Origin: Methylomonas sp. LL1
GTDB lineage: Bacteria > Pseudomonadota > Gammaproteobacteria > Methylococcales > Methylomonadaceae
Reading direction: 5' to 3'
Length of the DNA stretch: 64,000 nucleotides
NCBI RefSeq assembly: GCF_015711015.1
Contig: NZ_CP064653.1
Coordinates: 1 to 64,000 of the forward strand
Shown here: positions 54,175-61,063 of the stretch, in pieces
Layout of the letters: the number at the start of each line of letters is the position of its first letter
Position numbering within the stretch: position 1 is the first letter of the stretch
Translations under genes and position numbers: made by a program
Notes under the pieces: generated by a model
Databases searched by the model: none
What the model was told of the DNA's origin: nothing
Seen by the model: only the letters and a program-made list of their open reading frames with translations

Positions 54175-56163
54175 ATGACTGATAACAACTATAAAACCCC
54201 GAATCAATCGGAAGAATATTTGCCGTTCCAGTTTTTGCTGGCGGAACTGTCCGCTAACCTAGTACGCATTCCACCCGACCAAGTCGACCAAGCAATCCAG
54301 GAGGGGATACACCGGATTGGCGAAGCGTTGGATATCGATCATATTGGCTTGGGCTTGATCACAAACGATGGTCAAGATTTCTGTGCGAAGTTTGGGCACG
54401 CTAAGCCAGGAACAAGACCGTGGAAGGCTGCGTCGTTGATGTCCGAAGGCCCCTACGTGACTCAAACGCTTCTAAGCGGTCAACCTTTCATCATGCACGA
54501 TGTGGATGATTTGCCCGCCGAAGCAGCGATGGATAGAGAGGGTTTTATACGCTATGGAATTAGATCCGACTTGGTTTTTCCGCTGATCGTAGGCGGAAAG
54601 TTGACCGGCGGCATCGGTTTTGCCGCGGCGCGCCCGCGCCATTGGAATGACGAAGTTGTCCGTGGACTTGGGCTGATCGCCGATGTGTTCTCCAATGTCT
54701 TGGAACGCCAGCACACGGTACAAGCCCTGCAAGCCCAGGAGGAACAAATGCGCCTGGCGGCCGATGCCGCTAACATTGGCCTGTGGGTTTGGAATATTCC
54801 GGTTGATACGATCTGGGCAACGGCTAGGGCGCGCAGGCTATACGGTGTTGCGGATGGTGATATGCTGAACTTGCAACGGTTTTTGGAATGTATCCATCCG
54901 GACGATAAGCAACGGGTTGGCGAAACGGTGCGACAGATATTAGCGGACGGTAGCGATTTCCGCGACGAATACCGAGTCGTCCATCCCGACGCCAGCGAAC
55001 ACTGGATCTGTGCCAGTGGCCATTGCCAGATCGGAGCCGACGGTCGACCCGAGCGCCTGATGGGAGCCAGCCTGAATGTCACCGAGATCCGCCGCGCTAA
55101 ACTTGAGCTGGAGCAGGCGAACGGCGAACTCAATGCCGCGCTGGAAAAAATTCAAAGCCTGCAGGATCAATTGCAGCAAGAGAACCTTTACCTGCGCCAC
55201 GAAAGATCGGAGCGCCAGGAACTAGGGCAAATCATCTGTGGTAGCGCGGCCATGCGCCAAATCATGACGCAGGTCGAACAGGTGGCCGCTACTCCGGCTT
55301 CGGTGCTGATCATCGGCCAAACCGGCACCGGCAAGGAACTACTGGCGACCGCTATCCACGAGGCCAGTCCGCGCAAGGAGCGAACGATGATTCGGGTAAA
55401 CTGCGCCGCCATTCCGGCAGCGTTGATTGAAAGCGAACTGTTTGGACGAGAAAAAGGCGCCTATACCGGTGCATTATCCAAACAAATTGGGCGTTTCGAA
55501 TTAGCGCACGGCTCAACCCTGTTCCTGGATGAGGTGGGCGAGTTGCCGCTGGATGCCCAAGCCAAACTACTGCGGGCGTTGCAGGAAAAAGAAATCGAGC
55601 GCTTGGGTAGTCCTAAACCCATCAAAATCGATGTGCGAGTGATTGCCGCCACTAATCGTAATCTGCCACGGGAAGTGGCCGAGGGACGGTTTCGTGAAGA
55701 TCTCTATTACCGTCTGAATGTGTTTCCAATCCAGTTGCCGCCGTTACGCGACAGGCCGGAAGACATCCCGAGATTGGCGGAGACCTTCGTCCAAGAGTTT
55801 GCCCGTTCCATGGACAAATCGATCAACGCTATTGCCAAATCCTGTTTAAACGTGCTTTGCAACTATGACTGGCCAGGCAATATTCGTGAATTACGCAATG
55901 TCATCGAGCGGGCGGTAATTCTGGCCAATGGCCCAGTGCTCAAAATCACCTTGCCTAGGGATGGGTTGGCTAAAGCGGCCATGGAAAAATCACAGCTGCT
56001 CTCGCTAGAGGAGGTGGAGCGCGAGCATATTCTGCGCATATTGGAAATCAGCGGTTGGCGCATTCGCGGCCAAGGCAGCGCGGCGGAGATTCTCGGGCTC
56101 AAGCCTACAACACTCGAAAGCCGTATGACTAAGCTTGGCATTCGCAGGCCGTCTATTTATTGA
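54175..56163 (+). CDS. Sigma-54-dependent activator, GAF-PAS-AAA+-Fis (copy 2)
   Basis: A 662-residue enhancer-binding protein paralogous over its whole length to 28181-30172. It has a GAF domain (about 17-185), PAS (about 193-315; GLWVWNIPVDTIWATARARR), a coiled-coil linker, AAA+ with Walker A GQTGTGKE (381-388; Gln in place of the usual Glu/Ser) and GAYTGA (428-433), and the Fis-type end AAEILGLKPTTLESRMTKLG. The DNA-recognition helix is nearly the same in both copies, so they may share binding sites. Its stop is 10 bp before palindrome E, then a sigma-54 promoter and an ABM gene. Confidence 0.93.
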   Translation: MTDNNYKTPNQSEEYLPFQFLLAELSANLVRIPPDQVDQAIQEGIHRIGEALDIDHIGLGLITNDGQDFCAKFGHAKPGTRPWKAASLMSEGPYVTQTLLSGQPFIMHDVDDLPAEAAMDREGFIRYGIRSDLVFPLIVGGKLTGGIGFAAARPRHWNDEVVRGLGLIADVFSNVLERQHTVQALQAQEEQMRLAADAANIGLWVWNIPVDTIWATARARRLYGVADGDMLNLQRFLECIHPDDKQRVGETVRQILADGSDFRDEYRVVHPDASEHWICASGHCQIGADGRPERLMGASLNVTEIRRAKLELEQANGELNAALEKIQSLQDQLQQENLYLRHERSERQELGQIICGSAAMRQIMTQVEQVAATPASVLIIGQTGTGKELLATAIHEASPRKERTMIRVNCAAIPAALIESELFGREKGAYTGALSKQIGRFELAHGSTLFLDEVGELPLDAQAKLLRALQEKEIERLGSPKPIKIDVRVIAATNRNLPREVAEGRFREDLYYRLNVFPIQLPPLRDRPEDIPRLAETFVQEFARSMDKSINAIAKSCLNVLCNYDWPGNIRELRNVIERAVILANGPVLKITLPRDGLAKAAMEKSQLLSLEEVEREHILRILEISGWRIRGQGSAAEILGLKPTTLESRMTKLGIRRPSIY

Positions 56164-56171
56164 TCTTGTTT

Positions 56172-56203
56172 TTCGGGGAATCTACGAAATTTCAGAGGGC
56201 TAC
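56172..56203. promoter_or_regulatory. Putative enhancer palindrome E
   Basis: TCGGGGAATCTA-CGAAATTTCA-GAGGGCT: strong left arm and core (56185-56194), weak right arm. The centre is 109.5 bp before the GG of the promoter. Confidence 0.65.
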
Positions 56204-56297
56204 TGGGTTGTTCAGATTTGCTTGCGATCCTTTGGTGTTGGTGGTAACTATTGGATATATAAGCTAATTTCCAATATGAATGTGTGGGATTGGAAAG

Positions 56298-56313
56298 TGG
56301 CGTATTTCCTGCT
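56298..56313 (+). promoter_or_regulatory. Sigma-54 promoter E
   Basis: TGGCGTATTTCCTGCT: GG-N10-GC. The predicted start near 56324 is only 2 nt before ATG 56326, as for the paralogous ABM gene. Confidence 0.75.
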
Positions 56314-56325
56314 GTTATCTGATTC

Positions 56326-56652
56326 ATGATTGAACTTCATCTCATGCTTAGAGCCGTGCCCGACCAAACCCGGATGTTGACCGACGCGTTACAAGTTCTC
56401 GCCCAAGGGGTGCGTTCGGTGCCCGGATGCCTGTCAGTCGAGATATACAAAACGGTTGCTACGCCACATTGCCTTTGTTACGACGAAATTTGGGAGTCCG
56501 AAGCGTCTCTGCGGCGCATGATTAAGTCCAGACATTTCAGCCAGCTGGCTTCCTTGATGGAGTTATCCAGCCATCCGCCGGTCTGCGAATTCCGCTTTAT
56601 CAGTAAAACACAGGGCATCGACTTTGCCGATCAGGTAAGGCGCGGTTGCTAG
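56326..56652 (+). CDS. ABM-like small protein (copy 2)
   Basis: A 108-residue paralogue of 47988-48320: ELHLMLRAVPDQTRMLTDAL ... VPGCLSVEIYKTVA ... YDEIWESEASLRRMIKSRHF ... HPPVCEFRFISKT. It is an ABM-like dimeric barrel with unknown reaction. It begins about 2 nt after the predicted start of promoter E and has no ribosome site. A DUF1254 gene follows 85 bp later and may be cotranscribed. Confidence 0.85.
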   Translation: MIELHLMLRAVPDQTRMLTDALQVLAQGVRSVPGCLSVEIYKTVATPHCLCYDEIWESEASLRRMIKSRHFSQLASLMELSSHPPVCEFRFISKTQGIDFADQVRRGC

Positions 56653-56737
56653 GGCTAAAGGGCATTTTCCAATCAAGGTCTGACGGGCGCTCGCCCAGGC
56701 AGGGGAAGTAGCAAATTACCAATGGAGAGAAATATTA

Positions 56738-58258
56738 GTGAAGAATAAAACCAATCTGGCGACGGTGATCGCCTTGGCGTGTGGCATGCTGGCGACGGCG
56801 GCGGTTGCCAAATCCACCGTGCCGGTGGAACACAAGATGACCACCGAAACTCCCTCGGGCATCGCCATACCGGACAAGGTAAAGACCCGGTTGGGTACGC
56901 TGAAGTTTTTTGACGGCTTCCCGGATGATGCCAGCCTTGAAAAACTGTATGACAACCTGGACTTTCAGCGCGCGGTACAGGCCTACTTGCTCGGACTAGC
57001 GCCGGTGAGCCAAGTGGCGAATCGCAAGGGAATACTCGAAGTGGGGCCGGCCAATACGACCGTTCCGATCTTCGAGCAGATGATGAATCCCCGGTCGACA
57101 TTTCTCACCCCTAACAACAACACCCCATACACATGGTTCTGGCTTGACCTGAGCAAGGGACCCCTGGTCATGGAGATTCCACCCAAGGTTCTCGGACTGA
57201 TTGACGATATGTGGTACCACTTCGTCACCGATTTGGGCTTCATGGGGCCGGATAAGGGCGAGGGCGGTAAGTTTCTGCTGCTGCCACCCGGTTACCAGGG
57301 AGAGGTCCCTTCGGGTTACCACGTCGTTCGACCCGCAACCTTCAAGGTCTGGGCCGGCTGGCGCACCTTCCTGGTGGATGGCGACCCGAAGCCGGGGGTG
57401 GACAGCGTCAAGCAGTTGACGAAAATCTATCCGCTTGGACAAGCCGAAAACCCGCCGCCGTTAAATTTTGTCAACGTCTCGGGGCGGGACTTCAACACCG
57501 TCGCCCCAGCTGATTATCCGTTCTGGGAGTATCTCAACCAAGTGGTGCAAGAGGAACCGACGGAGTCGATTGACCCGGTCACGCTAGGCCTGTGGGCATC
57601 GGTTGGCATTCAAAAAGGCAAGCCCTTCAATCCCGATGTACGGATGAAGAAAATTCTTGCCGAAGCGGCACTCGTAGGAGACGCAACCGCGCGCGCGGTC
57701 TCTTATCGTCCTCGTGATTCAGCGGCCTATTTCTACCCCAATAGCGCTTGGTGCAATCCAATGAATGCCAGCGGCTATACCTTTGAGGATAAGGGGGTAC
57801 GTCTGCTGGACATGTATACGTTCTTCTTCTTTTATGCGACCGGTATCACCCCGGCCATGGATTCGAAGGTGGTTGGACAAGGGTCGCAATACATGGCGGC
57901 TTTCATCGACGCCGACGGTAAACCTCTCGACGGTGGCAAGAATTACAAACTTCACCTTCCGCCCAATATTCCAGTCGCCAACTTTTGGTCTGTGATTCTG
58001 TACGACAGCCAGACTCGCTCGATGCTGCAGACCGACCAGCACTGGCCGGCGGTCAGCAGCCAGACCCAAGGGCTCCAGGTCAATCCGGACAGCTCGGTGG
58101 ATATCTATTTCGGACCGAAGCCTCCCATTGGTAAGGAAAATAACTGGGTGCAGACCATCCCCGGTAAAGGCTGGAATACGCTGTTACGCCTCTATGGTCC
58201 GCTCCAGCCATGGTTCGACAAAACCTGGCGGCCGGGTGAAATTGAGCGAGTGGATTAA
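56738..58258 (+). CDS. DUF1254/DUF1214 exported protein
   Basis: A 506-residue protein with a signal peptide (ACGMLATAAVAKST). The DUF1254 domain is in the first half (LDFQRAVQAYLLGLAPVSQV, MNPRSTFLTPNNNTPYTWFW) and DUF1214 near the end (LPPNIPVANFWSVILYDSQT, SSVDIYFGPKPP). It starts at GTG 56738 with GGAGAG 8-9 bp upstream. The family is widespread and uncharacterised. Likely in the sigma-54 unit of the upstream ABM gene. Confidence 0.9.
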   Translation: MKNKTNLATVIALACGMLATAAVAKSTVPVEHKMTTETPSGIAIPDKVKTRLGTLKFFDGFPDDASLEKLYDNLDFQRAVQAYLLGLAPVSQVANRKGILEVGPANTTVPIFEQMMNPRSTFLTPNNNTPYTWFWLDLSKGPLVMEIPPKVLGLIDDMWYHFVTDLGFMGPDKGEGGKFLLLPPGYQGEVPSGYHVVRPATFKVWAGWRTFLVDGDPKPGVDSVKQLTKIYPLGQAENPPPLNFVNVSGRDFNTVAPADYPFWEYLNQVVQEEPTESIDPVTLGLWASVGIQKGKPFNPDVRMKKILAEAALVGDATARAVSYRPRDSAAYFYPNSAWCNPMNASGYTFEDKGVRLLDMYTFFFFYATGITPAMDSKVVGQGSQYMAAFIDADGKPLDGGKNYKLHLPPNIPVANFWSVILYDSQTRSMLQTDQHWPAVSSQTQGLQVNPDSSVDIYFGPKPPIGKENNWVQTIPGKGWNTLLRLYGPLQPWFDKTWRPGEIERVD

Positions 58259-58354
58259 AGCGGCTATTTAGATTAGTGCGAACTGGAGTTCGATTCGGGG
58301 TGGGTTGTTTTCATAATTAAGGAATGATCATGAAATAACCTATTTATGTGTTCG

Positions 58355-58403
58355 GCGTAGCTGCGGATTTATCCGCGCAGTGCGAATGAATTCGCACCTA
58401 CCG
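58355..58403. repeat. REP-like double palindrome
   Basis: Two adjacent inverted repeats, CGGAT/ATCCG (58364-58375) and GTGCGAAT/ATTCGCAC (58380-58397), flanked by GTAG and CTAC. The layout resembles short extragenic repeats often dispersed in gammaproteobacterial genomes. Confidence 0.5.
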
Positions 58404-58443
58404 TTACCGAACTGGTTTATCACGTATTCCTGAGGATAAAACG

Positions 58444-58734
58444 ATGTTCAAGAAAATGCTGTTGTTAGTGGGGTGTTTGATTTTTTCGTCATGGGCGGTT
58501 GCCGATTGTGTGAGAGGGCCGAACGGTAAACTGGTTTGCGATGGCGGCGACAATGCGGGTGGCTATAATCCTAACCGCGGTACCGCCTGGAAGTCGGAAA
58601 CCAATGATGCCGGGGTTAAGAGCACTGAAACCAGTCGGGGCGGAGAAGCCAAGACTAAAAATGGCGTAGGGGTTGTCAAAACGCCCGATGGAAAAACCTG
58701 CGTCAAGACTCGCAATAATCAGGGGTGTCGTTAA
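58444..58734 (+). CDS. Small exported protein, 96 aa
   Basis: A small secreted protein with a signal peptide (LVGCLIFSSWAVADC). The mature part has four Cys (DCVRGPNGKLVCDGG; KTCVKTRNNQGC) and many Gly, Asn, Lys and Thr residues, so two disulfides are possible. TGAGG lies before ATG 58444. I do not recognise the family. Confidence 0.75.
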   Translation: MFKKMLLLVGCLIFSSWAVADCVRGPNGKLVCDGGDNAGGYNPNRGTAWKSETNDAGVKSTETSRGGEAKTKNGVGVVKTPDGKTCVKTRNNQGCR

Positions 58735-59039
58735 GATTCTAAGGATTCCGTCAAAAATAAGTTCCCGATCTTCGAATGTCCCGAGGGGGTGAATTCATTC
58801 GCCCCTTGTTATGATGAATTCAGGGAAATTATTTCCAACCCAATCCAAGCAATTTGCCGTTGACTGAGCGGACTTGTACTGAGCGAACGACATGTTTGGC
58901 ATCGACAATGGGTACAAACTTTATCGAATATCCCCGCATGAAACTGATTCGTGTCGATTCGGTGGATAGCGTGATGATCGAACTCAGAAACAGCATGCAA
59001 TGATCAACTCCAACCTACAATTAACCTAAGGAATACAGC
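58735..59039. other. Intergenic region with dispersed repeat copy 2
   Basis: 305 bp. The first part holds the dispersed repeat (58753-58840). The rest contains short open frames, including one ending KLIRVDSVDSVMIELRNSMQ at 58999, which I cannot support as a gene. The promoter of the SYLF gene should be here. Confidence 0.5.
58753..58840 (+). repeat. Dispersed intergenic repeat, copy 2, with hairpin
   Basis: Matches 32891-32967: AAAAATAAGTT, a TTCGAAT block, a GGGGTGAAT/ATTCGCCCC hairpin and GAATTCAGGGAAATTATT. The hairpin bases differ from copy 1 yet pairing is kept, which suggests the structure matters. Confidence 0.6.
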
Positions 59040-59633
59040 ATGAAAAATCCATCACATTCGCAACGTCACTCTTTGGCATACACGCTTGGCTGGCTGTTTT
59101 TGCTGTTGATAACGTTGAACGGCTGCCAATCGATGGGCGGCTCCCAGGCCGACACCAAGGCCAATGCGGCGCAGATCGATCGAGAAGTCAACGCGGCTTT
59201 GTCCAAGCTTTACCAAACCACGCCGACCGCCAGGGCACTGGCCGCGAAAGCCAAGGGAATTTTGGTGTTTCCGAACGTGGTCAAGGCCGGTTTCATCGGC
59301 GGTGCCGAATATGGCATGGGTGCGATGCGCCGTAACGGCCGCACTACGGGCTATTATAATATCGTCGCCGGATCATACGGCCTGCAGGCCGGGGTACAAT
59401 CCTTCGGTTATGCGATGTTTTTCATGAACGATGCCGCATTACACAGCCTGGACAGCACCAAGGGCTTTGAAGTCGGGGTCGGTCCCAATATCGTGGTGTT
59501 GGACGAAGGCATGGCCAGAAAAGCCACGACAACGACGATGCGTGACGACGTCTATGCCTTCGTGTTCGGCCAACGCGGTTTGATGGCCGGTTTGGGATTA
59601 CAAGGTTCCAAGATTACTCGGGTTAACCCCTAG
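59040..59633 (+). CDS. SYLF-domain lipoprotein (Ysc84 type)
   Basis: A 197-residue lipoprotein (lipobox LNGC, Cys29). The mature part is a SYLF/Ysc84 domain: ALSKLYQTTPTARALAAKAK, GILVFPNVVKAGFIGGAEYG, GAGSYGLQAGVQ as SYGLQAGVQSFGYAMFFMND, and AFVFGQRGLMAGLGLQGSKI. The family binds phosphoinositides in eukaryotes; the bacterial role is unknown but linked to the envelope. The ATG at 59040 follows TAAGGAAT. Confidence 0.9.
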   Translation: MKNPSHSQRHSLAYTLGWLFLLLITLNGCQSMGGSQADTKANAAQIDREVNAALSKLYQTTPTARALAAKAKGILVFPNVVKAGFIGGAEYGMGAMRRNGRTTGYYNIVAGSYGLQAGVQSFGYAMFFMNDAALHSLDSTKGFEVGVGPNIVVLDEGMARKATTTTMRDDVYAFVFGQRGLMAGLGLQGSKITRVNP

Positions 59634-59810
59634 CTTGATTTTTCCCCATTGAAAATATACCTATAGGGCATAAAGAGGATAGAGGGGATTTTTATAATGG
59701 TTCTCCCCGACATTGAAAACTAGGAACAAAACCAGCTTTTCTGTCATGGTCCCATGGACGTAAACTAGAAATTCCAAACCATATACCTATCACAACCAGG
59801 AGATGCAAAG

Positions 59811-60515
59811 ATGACAAAGACTAAAAATCGAAACTTGGCGGCCATTGGCGGACTGGCGTTAGCGTTGACACTTTCTGCCTGTACGCCGATCAAGCAAGCT
59901 AGAGATGTCGAACAATCCGGCTTTCTGGGCGATTATTCGACGTTACAGGAAGGAAAAGAGGGTGAGGCGCTGAAGATTTATATCGACCCCAACTATCCGC
60001 AAACCTGCAATAACTATGACAAGGTCATCATCGAGCCGGTCGGTATTTGGGTGCGCGAGAACAGCGATATGGCCGGCCTTGCCGCCGAAGATAGGCAAAC
60101 GCTGGTAAACCATCTACATGGTTCATTAGTCAACGAAATGGGCAAGTACTATCAAATCGTCAAGACCGCGCAGCCGGGTACCTTGCGCATCAAAACCGCG
60201 ATCACCGAAGCGGAAGGCTCCTGGGTTGCACTGGATACCGTGTCATCGTTTGTGCCGCAATTGCTGGTGATGTCTAAATTGAAAGAAATTGCCACCGGCA
60301 CCGGTACCTTTGTCGGTAAAGCCAGCGGCGAGGTTGAGATAACGGACGCGGTGACCGGCGAGCGCATTGCCGCGGCGGTCGATCGTATCGTTGGCGCCAA
60401 GTCGGCGATTGGCGTGACCAGCAAATGGGACGATGTGACCCGCGCCTTCGATTTTTGGGCGGGACGCATGGCTTACCGTTTGGAAAACTGCGGCGCAATG
60501 CCTCCCGAGCAATAA
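59811..60515 (+). CDS. DUF3313 lipoprotein
   Basis: A 234-residue lipoprotein (lipobox LSAC, Cys24). The DUF3313 pattern is clear: SGFLGDYSTLQEGKEGEALK, IIEPVGIWVRENSDMA, VDRIVGAKSAIG, and FDFWAGRMAYRLENC near the end. CAGGAG precedes ATG 59811. It lies in a run of envelope lipoproteins. The promoter region shows no sigma-54 motif. Confidence 0.88.
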   Translation: MTKTKNRNLAAIGGLALALTLSACTPIKQARDVEQSGFLGDYSTLQEGKEGEALKIYIDPNYPQTCNNYDKVIIEPVGIWVRENSDMAGLAAEDRQTLVNHLHGSLVNEMGKYYQIVKTAQPGTLRIKTAITEAEGSWVALDTVSSFVPQLLVMSKLKEIATGTGTFVGKASGEVEITDAVTGERIAAAVDRIVGAKSAIGVTSKWDDVTRAFDFWAGRMAYRLENCGAMPPEQ

Positions 60516-60567
60516 TGGCCGGCGTCGGCCATTTTGAATCGTGTTTTCAATCATGGGATACAGTGTA

Positions 60568-61041
60568 ATGAATAACAACAGCAGAAAAATCCGCAATAGC
60601 TTAATGGGTATCGTCGCCTTGCTGGGCATGGCAACGATCAATGCCTGGGCGCAAGGCCAGTTGATGATCTACCCGGCCGCCGGCCAAAACCCGCAGCAAC
60701 AACAGCAAGACCAATTTAACTGTCACAACTGGTCGGTGCAGCAATCCGGGTATGACCCCAGCAATCCGCCGGCGCAAGGCTCGGGTCCTTCTTTCGGCAG
60801 TGCCGGTAAGGAAACCCTGCGTGGCGGCGCCCGTGGCGCGGCGGCCGGCGCGGCTATCGGTGCCATTGCCGGTGATGCCGGTAAGGGTGCGGCGATTGGC
60901 GCGGTTGCGGGCGGCATGAAGCGAGGCTTTCAGGAGCGCGATAACCAAAAACAAGCCGCGTCCGCGCCACCTCCTGGCCTGGATAATTACAACCGGGCGA
61001 TGAAATCCTGTCTAGGCGCGATGGGCTATTCGGTGAATTGA
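60568..61041 (+). CDS. Gly-zipper exported protein (YMGG-like)
   Basis: About 157 residues with a signal peptide (ALLGMATINAWAQG). The Gly-zipper (GGARGAAAGAAIGAIAGDAG followed by KGAAIGAVAGGMKRG) and the conserved ending NRAMKSCLGAMGYSV mark the family. Such proteins are thought to insert in membranes. The start is uncertain: ATG 60568, ATG 60553 or GTG 60541. It is 53 bp behind the DUF3313 gene, so probably cotranscribed. Confidence 0.82.
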   Translation: MNNNSRKIRNSLMGIVALLGMATINAWAQGQLMIYPAAGQNPQQQQQDQFNCHNWSVQQSGYDPSNPPAQGSGPSFGSAGKETLRGGARGAAAGAAIGAIAGDAGKGAAIGAVAGGMKRGFQERDNQKQAASAPPPGLDNYNRAMKSCLGAMGYSVN

Positions 61042-61063
61042 GCGTAGAGACGGACTCAATTTT

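Noticed and set aside
58908..59001. Short frame ending KLIRVDSVDSVMIELRNSMQ as a KTSC-like gene
   Set aside because: Only a fragment of about 30 residues, with no ribosome site; possibly a remnant, not supportable.
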